Shown one piece after another: positions 29,039 through 37,776 of a stretch of 64,000 bases of DNA. Position 1 is the stretch's first letter. Each line of letters opens with the position of its first letter. Both the position numbers and the translations under genes were made by a program. The notes under the pieces are model-generated. The model searched no databases and was not told the origin of the DNA. It saw only the letters and a list, made by a program, of their open reading frames with translations. The stretch spans positions 372,001 through 436,000 of the forward strand of contig NZ_CP130748.1 in assembly GCF_030563405.1 (NCBI RefSeq). Reading direction: 5' to 3'. This DNA is from Vibrio sp. SNU_ST1. Its GTDB lineage: Bacteria; Pseudomonadota; Gammaproteobacteria; Enterobacterales; Vibrionaceae.

Positions 29039-30790
29039 TTACGCTTTTAGATCTAGCATTAAAGCTAGTAGCTCCCTTTTTTCTTCGGCTGATAAACCGA
29101 CACTTCTTGCTTTGGCCTGCAGGTTTTCAATTTGTTTTTCAACGCACTGGGCAAGTATATTGTCCAGTGAGTCTAAAAATATGTCTTCTTGATTGTCTTC
29201 GTCGAGGGGGATTTCCCAGCTCGCGAGACGAGACAGAAGAGCCTCATGTTTATTGTGTCGCCAATGCTCTAATAATTGGCCTGTGTTGATATGGGGATGC
29301 GCGTGGCATTTATCAAGTACTTCGACGAATAAACTTAGTCCAGGCAATTGTAAGCCTTTGACACTTGATAAATCCGGTACCATATCAGCATAGCTCGGAT
29401 TTTGGATAAGCAAAGCGATAACTTCTCGCATTGGAGTGCGTTTCAGTTCTTTATGCGGTTGAGATGTCGGGTTCTTAGTATGAACACGAGCTCGTCTTAG
29501 TTGGTTATCAAAACCAGTACGCTCATCCAATAATTTTTCGAGCAGTTCTTGGAAATAACTGTCAGGGATTCTGTTAATCAAGGCACTTGCGTGTGCTCGC
29601 AATGCCGACTTCCCTTCCGTTGTTCCTAAGTTCAACTTGTGTATCTCAATAAGATTATCGAACAAGTAAGTAGAAAGCGGTGTCGCATTCTGTACCAGTT
29701 GTTCGAAGGCCTCTTGGCCATTTTCTCTTATATAGCTATCTGGGTCTTCGCCGTCGGGTAAAAATAGAAACTTGAGCGTGTTACCTGTTTTCAGGTATTC
29801 AAGCGCATTTTCGAGTGCGCGCCACGCCGCTTCTTTACCTGCTCGGTCACCGTCGTAACAACAAACCACTGTGCTGGTTTGGCGGAACAACATTTGAACG
29901 TGGTCACCGGTTGTCGAGGTGCCGAGTGATGCCACTGAGTAATCAACACCATATTGCGCTAATGCCACGACATCCATGTAACCTTCAACCACAAGTATTT
30001 GAGGCGGTTCACGGTAGGCTTGCAGCACTTCATAAAGGCCGTAAAGCTCTTTGCCTTTATGGAAGATAGGCGTTTCTGGTGAATTTAGGTATTTCGGTGT
30101 TCCGTCTTCTAAGACACGCCCACCAAAACCAATCACTCGACCGCGACGATCGCGAATCGGGAACATGACACGCCCACGGAATCGGTCGTATCGGTTGCCT
30201 TTATCGTTTTCTATCAACATGCCGCCAGTAACGAGCATGTCTTGGGCTTCTTTTTGTTGCCCAAAGTTCTTACGAACCAAGTCCCATTCATCAGCGACGT
30301 AGCCAATGCCAAACTTCTGTACGATTTCACCAGACAGTCCACGATTCTTTAGGTAATCAATCGCAGGTTTGTTGGCTGATATTTTCAGTTGAGAGCGGTA
30401 AAAATTACTGATGCCGCCCATCAAATCGTAGAGGTTACGTTTTTGTTCGCTGTTGGCTCTTGGTGCCGTGGATATTTCACCACTGCGCTGTTCTCTAGGA
30501 ACATCAAGGCCTAAAAATGAGGCAAGTTCTTCAATCGCTTCAACAAAGTCGAGACGTTCGAACTCCATAATGAAGTCGATGGCATTGCCATGCACGCCAC
30601 AACCAAAGCAGTGATAAAACTGTTTTTCTTGGCTTACGCTAAAAGAAGGGGTCTTCTCGTTGTGAAATGGACAACAAGCACCATAGTTTTTGCCTTTTTT
30701 CTTAAGTTTCACGCGTGCGTCCACAATATCGACAATGTCGAGACGCGCTAGGAGATCATCGATGAAACTACGCGGGATGTGTCCTGCCAT
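29039..30790 (-). CDS. dnaG: DNA primase
   Basis: It makes RNA primers for replication. At 583 residues it is close to E. coli DnaG (581). The N-terminal CHC2 zinc ribbon is intact (CCPFHNEKTPSF, then HCFGCGVHGNAIDF, about residues 39-75). The TOPRIM core shows ILVVEGYMDVVALAQYG and CCYDGDRAGKEAAWRALE (about 262-330). The C-terminal helicase-interaction domain ends EEKRELLALMLDLKA. It lies between yqeY, with an internal terminator-like hairpin, and rpoD. Confidence 0.97.
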   Translation of the reverse strand: MAGHIPRSFIDDLLARLDIVDIVDARVKLKKKGKNYGACCPFHNEKTPSFSVSQEKQFYHCFGCGVHGNAIDFIMEFERLDFVEAIEELASFLGLDVPREQRSGEISTAPRANSEQKRNLYDLMGGISNFYRSQLKISANKPAIDYLKNRGLSGEIVQKFGIGYVADEWDLVRKNFGQQKEAQDMLVTGGMLIENDKGNRYDRFRGRVMFPIRDRRGRVIGFGGRVLEDGTPKYLNSPETPIFHKGKELYGLYEVLQAYREPPQILVVEGYMDVVALAQYGVDYSVASLGTSTTGDHVQMLFRQTSTVVCCYDGDRAGKEAAWRALENALEYLKTGNTLKFLFLPDGEDPDSYIRENGQEAFEQLVQNATPLSTYLFDNLIEIHKLNLGTTEGKSALRAHASALINRIPDSYFQELLEKLLDERTGFDNQLRRARVHTKNPTSQPHKELKRTPMREVIALLIQNPSYADMVPDLSSVKGLQLPGLSLFVEVLDKCHAHPHINTGQLLEHWRHNKHEALLSRLASWEIPLDEDNQEDIFLDSLDNILAQCVEKQIENLQAKARSVGLSAEEKRELLALMLDLKA

Positions 30791-30857
30791 AAAACCTTAG
30801 AAAAATGCACTAACTGAGAGTGTGGATAATAATAGTTTGAATAGGTTACAGATACAA

Positions 30858-30892
30858 ACAAGCCGTGCGTTCCGAAGGATTGCACGGCTTGT
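30858..30892 (-). terminator. Internal terminator of the macromolecular synthesis operon
   Basis: On the minus strand ACAAGCCGTGC and GCACGGCTTGT form an 11-bp perfect stem with a 13-base loop, followed by TTGTAT rather than a clean T run. It lies between yqeY and dnaG. In E. coli a terminator between rpsU and dnaG keeps primase low, and this hairpin may do the same. Confidence 0.7.
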
Positions 30893-30909
30893 TGCAATTT
30901 GATTTGGGA

Positions 30910-31353
30910 TTAAGCGAGTTTAGAACGAACTAAACCACTAACTTTTCCCATATCTGCACGCCCTTGAATTTGTGGTTTCAAGATAGCCATTACTTTACCC
31001 ATGTCTTGCATGCCCGCAGGTTGAGCTTCCGCGATTGCGCTATCAAGTAGTGCAACAACTTCTTCTTCAGTTAACGGTTGAGGCATAAAGCCTTCAAGTA
31101 CAGTAATTTCTGCTTTTTCCACGTCAGCAAGATCTTGACGATTTGCTGATTCATATTGAGCAACAGAATCGCGACGTTGCTTAACCATTTTAACTAATAT
31201 AGCAATTATGTCGTCGTCGTTCAGAGTGATCCGTTCGTCAACTTCACGTTGCTTAATTGCTGAAAGAGCTAAGCGGATAGTGCCAAGGCGCGGTTTGTCC
31301 TTGGCTTTCATCGCTAATTTTTGCTCTTCTTTGAGTTGTTCAATAAGAGCCAT
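30910..31353 (-). CDS. yqeY: GatB/YqeY domain protein
   Basis: A 147-residue YqeY protein, with helices LIEQLKEEQKLAMKAKDKPRLGTIRLALSAIKQREVDERI and the C-terminal GKVMAILKPQIQGRADMGKVSGLVRSKL. The family resembles the tail domain of the GatB amidotransferase and is thought to be tRNA-related, but its function is not proven. It sits 25 bases after rpsU and shares its transcript. Confidence 0.93.
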   Translation of the reverse strand: MALIEQLKEEQKLAMKAKDKPRLGTIRLALSAIKQREVDERITLNDDDIIAILVKMVKQRRDSVAQYESANRQDLADVEKAEITVLEGFMPQPLTEEEVVALLDSAIAEAQPAGMQDMGKVMAILKPQIQGRADMGKVSGLVRSKLA

Positions 31354-31378
31354 AACTCAGTCCTTATGGATTAAGTTA

Positions 31379-31594
31379 TTAGTACAGGCGAACGCGACGT
31401 GCGTTTTCGCGAGCTAGCTTCTTAGCGTGACGCTTTTGAGCTGCTGCTTTAGCGCGTTTGCGAACTGTAGTTGGCTTTTCGTAATGCTCACGACGACGCA
31501 CTTCAGAAAGGATACCTGCTTTTTCACAAGAGCGCTTGAAACGACGTAGTGCAACGTCGAACGGTTCGTTTTCACGTACTTTAACTATTGGCAT
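31379..31594 (-). CDS. rpsU: 30S ribosomal protein S21
   Basis: A 71-residue, strongly basic ribosomal protein of the small subunit platform, with the typical start [27 protein letters not shown] and an Arg/Lys-rich tail. It is the first gene of the rpsU-yqeY-dnaG-rpoD operon, which couples translation, replication and transcription. The promoter lies about 170 bases upstream. Confidence 0.98.
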   Translation of the reverse strand: MPIVKVRENEPFDVALRRFKRSCEKAGILSEVRRREHYEKPTTVRKRAKAAAQKRHAKKLARENARRVRLY

Positions 31595-31761
31595 ATGCCT
31601 TTCACCTCAGGGGTTATTCATTATCGCTGGTCACTCAGTACCAAATCAGAGAAGTTACCCATCGAGCTAACTCTCTATTCGCGTTTGGCCATTAACCAGC
31701 TTGATCAAAAATGGTGCGGAATTTTAATCCGATCACAGTGGCTTTGTAAAGCACTTTGTCG

Positions 31762-31789
31762 ATTATAGTCTGTACAATATTTGTTTGAA
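31762..31789 (-). promoter_or_regulatory. Promoter of the rpsU operon
   Basis: TTCAAA (31784-31789) and a perfect TATAAT (31762-31767) are 16 bases apart on the minus strand. This leaves a leader of about 160 bases before rpsU. It lies inside the tsaD upstream region, so the two divergent promoters are close together. Confidence 0.6.
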
Positions 31790-31852
31790 GAGCTTAGGCA
31801 GGGTAATATTGCGCTAATTTCCCATTTTAGACGAAAGCGTGCCGAGAAAATT

Positions 31853-32869
31853 ATGCGCATTATTGGTATTGAAACCTCTTGTGATGAGACAGGAATTGCG
31901 ATTTATGATGATGAGCAAGGCCTGCTTTCTCATCAATTATACAGCCAAGTGAAGCTGCACGCCGATTATGGTGGTGTGGTTCCTGAGTTGGCATCGCGTG
32001 ACCACGTAAAAAAGACCATCCCACTGATTAAAGCGGCATTGGCTGAGGCTAATCTAACGTCAAAAGACATTGATGGCGTGGCTTACACTGCAGGACCCGG
32101 TTTAGTTGGCGCTCTTCTGGTTGGCGCAACGATCGGTCGCAGTATCGCTTATGCTTGGGGTGTACCAGCTGTACCTGTTCACCACATGGAAGGTCACCTT
32201 CTTGCTCCTATGCTAGAAGATAACCCGCCACCATTCCCATTTGTTGCTCTGCTGGTTTCTGGCGGACATACCATGATGGTAGAAGTGAAAGGCATCGGTG
32301 AGTATCGAATCCTTGGTGAATCGATTGATGATGCTGCCGGTGAAGCGTTTGATAAAACCGCGAAGTTGATGGGCTTAGATTACCCAGGTGGCCCGTTGCT
32401 GTCTCGTTTAGCAGAAAAAGGCACACCAGGTCGTTTTAAGTTCCCGCGTCCAATGACCGATCGTCCAGGACTCGATATGAGTTTTTCTGGTCTAAAAACA
32501 TTTGCTGCGAACACCATTCGTGCGAATGACAACGACGATCAGACACGCGCTGATATCGCTTACGCTTTCCAAGAAGCCGTTTGTGCGACCTTGGTAATTA
32601 AATGTAAGCGTGCCTTGGCGGAAACAGGCATGAAACGTATAGTGATTGCTGGTGGCGTAAGTGCCAACAAACAGCTACGTATTGAGCTTGAAGCGCTGGC
32701 GAAGAAAATCGGTGGTGAGGTTTACTACCCGCGAACTGAGTTCTGTACTGATAACGGTGCCATGATTGCTTACGCTGGTATGCAACGCCTTAAAAATGGT
32801 GAAACGGCTGATTTGTCTGTTCATGCCACGCCGCGTTGGCCTATTGACCAACTAGAGCCAATTGCTTAA
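31853..32869 (+). CDS. tsaD: tRNA N6-threonylcarbamoyladenosine transferase subunit TsaD
   Basis: TsaD transfers the threonylcarbamoyl group to A37 of ANN-decoding tRNAs, together with TsaB and TsaE. The protein has 338 residues, the family norm, and an ASKHA fold. The metal-binding pair is in [13 protein letters not shown] (about 107-119), and the nucleotide motifs include [10 protein letters not shown] at the start and [10 protein letters not shown]. The ATG at 31853 ([12 protein letters not shown]) has a GAGAAAA ribosome binding site. An upstream in-frame TTG would add 24 non-conserved residues. It is divergent from rpsU. Confidence 0.97.
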   Translation: MRIIGIETSCDETGIAIYDDEQGLLSHQLYSQVKLHADYGGVVPELASRDHVKKTIPLIKAALAEANLTSKDIDGVAYTAGPGLVGALLVGATIGRSIAYAWGVPAVPVHHMEGHLLAPMLEDNPPPFPFVALLVSGGHTMMVEVKGIGEYRILGESIDDAAGEAFDKTAKLMGLDYPGGPLLSRLAEKGTPGRFKFPRPMTDRPGLDMSFSGLKTFAANTIRANDNDDQTRADIAYAFQEAVCATLVIKCKRALAETGMKRIVIAGGVSANKQLRIELEALAKKIGGEVYYPRTEFCTDNGAMIAYAGMQRLKNGETADLSVHATPRWPIDQLEPIA

Positions 32870-32942
32870 CTAGTAGCAATCGTTCAGCGAGAAACAGTCG
32901 ATCAACAAAAGCTAAGCGCAGAATAAACCATAGTATTTCGAT

Positions 32943-32970
32943 AAACGGTCGCTGAGTGCGGCCGTTTTTA
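32943..32970 (+). terminator. Intrinsic terminator of tsaD
   Basis: AAACGGTCGC and GCGGCCGTTT form a 10-bp stem with one T-G wobble, a 5-base loop and a T tail. Confidence 0.82.
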
Positions 32971-33029
32971 TATCCTAGCTTACCGACTATATGTCGATAA
33001 ATAATTGTTGATAGAGATTAGGGAAGAAA

Positions 33030-33845
33030 ATGAATAAGTTCACTGTAGATAACCAGTCGATGGCGTACCTAGATGAAGGTCAAGGCCCTGTTGTTGTACT
33101 AGGCCACAGCTACCTTTGGGATAGTGCAATGTGGAAGCCGCAGATCGACGCATTAAAAACTCAGTATCGCTGTATTGTTCCAGAGCTTTGGTCTCATGGT
33201 GAGTCTCAAGCTGCACCAACTTCGATGCGTAACTTGAAAGATTACGCTCAGCATGTTTTGGATCTACTTGATCATTTAAAAATCGAAGAGTTTTCCGTTG
33301 TCGGCCTATCTGTGGGCGGTATGTGGGGAACTGAGCTAGCGGAGTTAGCACCTGCACGAATCAAGTCTTTGGTACTTATGGATACCTTTGTTGGTTTAGA
33401 GCCAGAAGTTGCCCATGTTAAATACTTCAGCATGTTAGATACCATCACTCAAACCAAAATGGTTCCTCAACCGATTGTTGAAGCCGTGGTTCCACTGTTC
33501 TTTGCCAATGACGCTCAAACAAACTCACCAGCTTTAGTGGAAGGCTTTACTCAGAAATTATCAGCTCTTAAGGGTGAGAACGCTGAAGAAGTGGCTCGAA
33601 TCGGTCGAATGGTCTTTGGACGTCGCGATATGATTGAAGCAGTAGAGAGCTTTGCACTGCCGGTTTTGATCGCTGTAGGGCAAGAAGATAAACCGCGTCC
33701 GGTACTTGAGTCATACCTAATGCACGATTGCATTACGGGCAGTGAGTTGGTGGTGATTCCTGGTGCTGGTCACATTAGTTCGCTAGAGCAACCAGAGTTT
33801 GTGAACACAATGCTGAAGACGTTTTTAGATAAACATCTGCTGTAA
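33030..33845 (+). CDS. Alpha/beta-fold hydrolase
   Basis: A 271-residue single-domain alpha/beta hydrolase. The nucleophile elbow is GLSVGGMWG (Ser near residue 94). The likely acid is the Asp in VGQEDKPRP (about 218) and the catalytic His is in PGAGHISSLEQPEF (about 248). The oxyanion region HSYLWDSAMW follows strand 3. It resembles the esterase, 3-oxoadipate enol-lactonase and haloperoxidase-like enzymes, but the substrate is unknown. The ATG at 33030 has AGGGAAG upstream. It forms its own unit between the tsaD terminator and one that overlaps plsY. Confidence 0.88.
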   Translation: MNKFTVDNQSMAYLDEGQGPVVVLGHSYLWDSAMWKPQIDALKTQYRCIVPELWSHGESQAAPTSMRNLKDYAQHVLDLLDHLKIEEFSVVGLSVGGMWGTELAELAPARIKSLVLMDTFVGLEPEVAHVKYFSMLDTITQTKMVPQPIVEAVVPLFFANDAQTNSPALVEGFTQKLSALKGENAEEVARIGRMVFGRRDMIEAVESFALPVLIAVGQEDKPRPVLESYLMHDCITGSELVVIPGAGHISSLEQPEFVNTMLKTFLDKHLL

Positions 33846-33918
33846 GCTTTAAATATTGAATAGTATTGTTCGACAGAGATTTACGTTGGTTTAAACGTAT
33901 CTCAGTTTAAAAATGGTT

Positions 33919-33953
33919 CGGCTTAGACATGACAGTTTAAGCCGATTTTTTTT
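33919..33953 (+). terminator. Terminator of the hydrolase gene, overlapping the plsY 3' end
   Basis: CGGCTTA (33919-33925) and TAAGCCG (33938-33944) form a 7-bp stem followed by eight Ts. The right arm and T run are also the last codons and stop of the convergent plsY. Confidence 0.75.
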
Positions 33954-34533
33954 GTCCAAGTTTTGGTTCGCTGCCATCGAGAAGGCGGCGGATATTCTGA
34001 TGGTGACGTAAGACGATCAAACAACACAACATGGCCACTGGCAGTGTGTATTGAGGTTTGACTAACCAAGCGTAGAAAGGTGCGAGCAACACAGTAACCA
34101 GTGCAGCTAAAGAAGAATAACGAAACAAAAATGCCACAACCAACCAAGTCGCCATGATCATGCCTGTTAGATCGAATCCAATTGGAGCGATAGCTCCGAG
34201 TGCCGTTGCGACGCCTTTACCACCTTTGAAGTGGAAGAATATTGGATACATATGGCCAAGACAGGCTGCGATCGCCACAACTCCTAGAATGATGGGATCT
34301 ATCTTGAGGTAGTAGCCAAGCCAAACAGGAATGGTGCCTTTAAGCATGTCACAAAGCAGAACGGCTGCAGCGGCGCCTTTGCCGCCCACGCGAAGCACAT
34401 TGGTTGCACCGGGGTTATTGGACCCCACTGTTCTTGGATCTGGAAGTCTTAAGACTCGGCATATCAAGACCGCACTAGAGATTGAACCTAGTAAATAGGC
34501 AGCAATAATCATGATGAGTGCCAATGGGGTCAT
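33937..34533 (-). CDS. plsY: Glycerol-3-phosphate acyltransferase (acyl-phosphate dependent)
   Basis: A 198-residue inner-membrane enzyme that moves the acyl group from acyl-phosphate (made by PlsX) to glycerol-3-phosphate, starting phospholipid synthesis. The motifs are [32 protein letters not shown] (about 17-48), [20 protein letters not shown] (about 92-111) and the third near [17 protein letters not shown]. Five membrane segments are evident. The start has AAGGAAA upstream. The Lys-Lys-Ser-Ala tail is encoded by the terminator of the opposing gene. It is divergent from folB. Confidence 0.96.
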   Translation of the reverse strand: MTPLALIMIIAAYLLGSISSAVLICRVLRLPDPRTVGSNNPGATNVLRVGGKGAAAAVLLCDMLKGTIPVWLGYYLKIDPIILGVVAIAACLGHMYPIFFHFKGGKGVATALGAIAPIGFDLTGMIMATWLVVAFLFRYSSLAALVTVLLAPFYAWLVKPQYTLPVAMLCCLIVLRHHQNIRRLLDGSEPKLGQKKSA

Positions 34534-34671
34534 GTTTTTCCTTAAACGGTTATAAGCCTAACGATGGGAAAATAATGCTCAATCTAAGAGTAATTGATAT
34601 CATATCTGGAATTACACAAATAATACGTTTTTTTCCCCGGTATGGGTATCCGACCTCTAAAAGGACAAGTC

Positions 34672-35031
34672 ATGGCATTGGATAAAGTTTTCATTGAACA
34701 GCTAGAAGTAATTACAACGATCGGTGTTTACGATTGGGAGCAAGAGATTAAACAAAAACTTGTGCTTGATATTGAAATGGCTCATGACAATCGCCCAGCA
34801 GGTAAGAGTGATGATGTTGTTGATGCTTTGGATTACTCGACAGTGAGTACTGCGGTACTTGAGCACATTGCTAATGGTCGATTCCTACTGGTTGAACGTG
34901 TGGCAGAAGAAGTCGCTGAATTAATTATGACTCAGTTCTCAGTGCCTTGGATTAAAATCCGTCTAGCGAAGCCTGGCGCAGTACCACAAGCAAAAGCAGT
35001 GGGTGTGATCATCGAAAGAGGTCAAGCATGA
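34672..35031 (+). CDS. folB: Dihydroneopterin aldolase
   Basis: FolB cleaves 7,8-dihydroneopterin to 6-hydroxymethyl-dihydropterin and glycolaldehyde in folate synthesis. It has 119 residues, typical. IEQLEVITTIGVYDWEQEIKQKLVLDIEM at the start and the active-site KPGAVPQAKAVGV near the end (Lys) are conserved. The ATG at 34672 has AAGGAC upstream; an earlier in-frame ATG at 34642 lacks support. It overlaps the following folK by four bases, so the two are translationally coupled. Confidence 0.95.
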   Translation: MALDKVFIEQLEVITTIGVYDWEQEIKQKLVLDIEMAHDNRPAGKSDDVVDALDYSTVSTAVLEHIANGRFLLVERVAEEVAELIMTQFSVPWIKIRLAKPGAVPQAKAVGVIIERGQA

Positions 35032-35510
35032 CAATAGCCTATGTTGGTGTTGGCACGAACATAGACCGCGACAAGCATGCAAAGGTGGCATGGACTGAGC
35101 TTCAATCATTAGGGGTTAACCTAAAATGCTCGAAGATCTATCACTGTGAGCCTGTGGGGTTTAACAGTAATCCGTTTTACAATTTTGTGGTAGAGCTCGA
35201 CACATCACTCTCATTGACTGAATTTTCACAGCACCTCCGTGAAATCGAGTTTAAATGGGGTCGCCCTCAAGATGCCCATAAGCTTCAAGATCGAAAGCTC
35301 GATCTTGATATTGTGCTGTTTGGAGAGGTGGTTTCTGAGAGCGAGCCAGAATTACCACGCAGTGATATCTATAAATATCCTTTTGTAACACAGCCACTTT
35401 ATGATCTTTGTCCTGCGAGAGTGATCCCGACAGACGGACGAACCGTCAGTGAAATATGGCAGAATATGCAGCAATTAGACTCGCTCTCTGTCGTTGATAT
35501 AGCACTATAA
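35028..35510 (+). CDS. HPPK-like pyrophosphokinase with altered active site
   Basis: A 160-residue protein of the 6-hydroxymethyl-dihydropterin pyrophosphokinase (FolK) family, overlapping folB. It keeps the DRKLDLDIVLFG core, with Arg and both Mg-binding Asp residues (E. coli Arg92, Asp95, Asp97), and the pterin-site Asn. The conserved Pro-His of E. coli (His115 in VPHYDMKNRGF) is Pro-Arg here (LPRSDIYKYPF), and Arg121 is replaced by Tyr. Both residues matter for ATP binding or catalysis in E. coli. It could be a divergent, still active FolK, or a paralogue with another role beside a second folK elsewhere. Confidence 0.85.
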   Translation: MTIAYVGVGTNIDRDKHAKVAWTELQSLGVNLKCSKIYHCEPVGFNSNPFYNFVVELDTSLSLTEFSQHLREIEFKWGRPQDAHKLQDRKLDLDIVLFGEVVSESEPELPRSDIYKYPFVTQPLYDLCPARVIPTDGRTVSEIWQNMQQLDSLSVVDIAL

Positions 35511-35526
35511 TTTTTTAAGGTAAGTC

Positions 35527-36330
35527 ATGAGTTATTTTGAAGCGTTTATGCTGGCCTTGGTGCAAGGCTTTACTGAATTTTTACCTATTTCCAGTTCTGC
35601 GCACTTAATCCTTCCTTCTGCCGTGTTAGGTTGGGAAGATCAAGGTTTGGCCTTTGATGTGGCTGTCCATGTCGGTACTTTGGCTGCCGTTGTTATCTAT
35701 TTCCGCAAAGAAGTGGTCTCTCTTTTGAGCGCATTCTTTAGTTCGGTATTTAAAGGCGATCGCAGTAAAGAAGCAAAGTTGGCGTGGATAATCATTCTCG
35801 CAACGATTCCTGCATGTATTTTTGGCTTGTTAATGAAAGATATTGTTGAGCTTTACTTGCGTAGTGCGTGGGTGATCGCGACAACCACCATTATCTTTGG
35901 TCTATTGCTATGGTGGGTGGATAAGAACTCAAGACTGCGTGATGACGAATATCAAGCCGGTTGGAAAAAAGCTTTATTCATTGGCCTAGCTCAGGCAATG
36001 GCAATTATCCCTGGTACGTCTCGTTCTGGCGCGACGATTACTGCAGCGCTTTACCTTGGTTTCACGCGTGAAGCCGCGGCTCGATTCTCTTTCTTGATGT
36101 CTATCCCTATCATCACTCTGGCTGGTGGTTACTTAGGTATGAAGTTAGTAACCAATGGTGACCCTATCCATGTTGGCACCTTGTTGACGGGTATCGTGGT
36201 GTCTTTTATCAGTGCTTATATCTGTATTTACTTCTTCTTGAAGCTCATCTCACGTATGGGTATGACACCGTTTGTTATCTACCGCTTGATTCTAGGTTTT
36301 GGTCTGTTTGCTTTCTTGATGCTGCAGTAA
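35527..36330 (+). CDS. uppP: Undecaprenyl-diphosphatase
   Basis: A 267-residue membrane phosphatase (UppP/BacA) that recycles the lipid carrier for peptidoglycan and O-antigen and confers bacitracin resistance when overproduced. The two signature motifs are present: [14 protein letters not shown] (Glu17 to Leu27) and [10 protein letters not shown] (162-171). Seven to eight membrane segments are evident. It lies 16 bases after folK and is probably co-transcribed with it. Confidence 0.96.
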   Translation: MSYFEAFMLALVQGFTEFLPISSSAHLILPSAVLGWEDQGLAFDVAVHVGTLAAVVIYFRKEVVSLLSAFFSSVFKGDRSKEAKLAWIIILATIPACIFGLLMKDIVELYLRSAWVIATTTIIFGLLLWWVDKNSRLRDDEYQAGWKKALFIGLAQAMAIIPGTSRSGATITAALYLGFTREAAARFSFLMSIPIITLAGGYLGMKLVTNGDPIHVGTLLTGIVVSFISAYICIYFFLKLISRMGMTPFVIYRLILGFGLFAFLMLQ

Positions 36331-36368
36331 TTAACGTCGACAACTGTCTCGTCCTACAGATTGAAACG

Positions 36369-36398
36369 GAAAAACCCGCTTAGTCGCGGTTTTTTTAA
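36369..36398. terminator. Terminator between uppP and cca
   Basis: AAAACC-CGC and GCGGTTTT form a stem of about 8 bp with one bulged C, flanked by A and T runs. It can serve the convergent uppP and cca. Confidence 0.7.
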
Positions 36399-36423
36399 TA
36401 CATGGTAATCAGCGTTATGGCGA

Positions 36424-37692
36424 TTAACTATCAGCGAGTTCTAATAGGGCGCTCTCAATCGCGGCAGCTCTGCGCCTCTCTTGTTCTTCTCGAATGTCTT
36501 TACCTTGAAAACCATCGGCAATAATCGTTTTAACTTCGACTTGAAGTGCTGCTTGGTAAGCCACTTCAAAACGCGCTTTCTGAGGGTAAGGCTGATCTTC
36601 TAATCCTTTACGACCAGCATGATCGGCTTGGCAGCAAAGCAGTATATCGTCGAGTCTATCTGGCTTACGCCAAACATCGAACTTGTTGAGAACCTTGAGG
36701 AAGGTGGTTGGCTTTAGCTCGCCTGCACGATGGATATTGGAATGCTGCTCGCACACTAACAACGCGAGGTCTCTGAATTCATTGGGCACTCTGACTCTTT
36801 CACACAGCTTCTTAATGATTTTTAAGCCTGTATGGCAATGCATTTTGTGGCTTGGCCACTCGCTTTCTGGTGTTACGCCTTTACCTAAATCATGCACTTG
36901 AGCGGCAAAGCGTACTGGTAACGATGGGCTTAGTAGTGCTGCTTGTTGAGCCACCATTAGCGTGTGAATGCCCGTGTCGATCTCAGGGTGCCATTTTTCA
37001 GGTTGAGGTACGCCAAATAGAGCGTCAAGCTCCGGCAAAACAACCGCTAATGCGCCACATTCTCTTAAAACGGAAAGGAACACCTCAGGGTGTGGCGTGC
37101 TAAGAGACTTGTGCCACTCCTGCCAAACTCGTTCGGCAGTGAGGTGTGCCAGCTCACCAGATTGGACGATCTCACTCATCATCAGCATGGTTTCAGGTGC
37201 AACCGTGAAGCTAAGATGGTGAAGCTTGGCGGCGAAGCGAGCCACACGCAGCACACGAAGAGGATCTTCAACAAAAGCGTCCGAGACGTGTCTTAGAATG
37301 CGGTCATCAAGATCTTGCTGACCATGATAAGGATCGTAAAGCTGGCCTTTGTCATCTTGAGCGATGGCGTTGATCGTTAGATCTCGACGCATCAGGTCTT
37401 CTTCTAAACTCACGTCCGGAGCAAAGTAACACTCAAAACCTGTGTAACCCGAACCTGATTTCCTCTCAGTACGAGCCAGTGCGTGCTCTTCTTTGGTTTT
37501 TGGGTGTAAGAATACAGGGAAATCTTTCCCGACAGCAGTAAAGCCAAGGTTTTCCATCTCTTGAGGGGTACTTCCTACCACGACCCAATCTCTATCATAA
37601 CTATCAATATTGAGCAGCTTATCGCGTACCGCTCCACCGACTAGATAGCGCTGTAGCCCATTGTCTTTTGGTAGGCTATCGTATATTTGCAA
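36424..37692 (-). CDS. cca: CCA tRNA nucleotidyltransferase / HD-domain phosphohydrolase
   Basis: It adds or repairs the CCA end of tRNAs. The nucleotidyltransferase core shows YLVGGAVRDKLL and the catalytic DYDRDWVV-type aspartates, with the RRDLTINAIA motif. The C-terminal HD domain (VHDLGKG, about residue 235) gives the multifunctional phosphatase and phosphodiesterase activity of the enteric type. The start is taken as TTG at 37692, because GAGGTGAT lies just upstream and homologues begin near there; an earlier TTG (37740) is possible. This gives 422 residues. It is divergent from gspA. Confidence 0.93.
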   Translation of the reverse strand: MQIYDSLPKDNGLQRYLVGGAVRDKLLNIDSYDRDWVVVGSTPQEMENLGFTAVGKDFPVFLHPKTKEEHALARTERKSGSGYTGFECYFAPDVSLEEDLMRRDLTINAIAQDDKGQLYDPYHGQQDLDDRILRHVSDAFVEDPLRVLRVARFAAKLHHLSFTVAPETMLMMSEIVQSGELAHLTAERVWQEWHKSLSTPHPEVFLSVLRECGALAVVLPELDALFGVPQPEKWHPEIDTGIHTLMVAQQAALLSPSLPVRFAAQVHDLGKGVTPESEWPSHKMHCHTGLKIIKKLCERVRVPNEFRDLALLVCEQHSNIHRAGELKPTTFLKVLNKFDVWRKPDRLDDILLCCQADHAGRKGLEDQPYPQKARFEVAYQAALQVEVKTIIADGFQGKDIREEQERRRAAAIESALLELADS

Positions 37693-37776
37693 CTTATCAC
37701 CTCGAAATGTTTTATCACTGCTGGACTTTACTGCGAGCAATGGTACTTTCCATTAATCGTAATTATAGGGCAGCAC

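Noticed and set aside
31595..31800. LexA box upstream of rpsU as in E. coli
   Set aside because: CTGTACAATATTTG lacks the second CAG half-site at the required distance.
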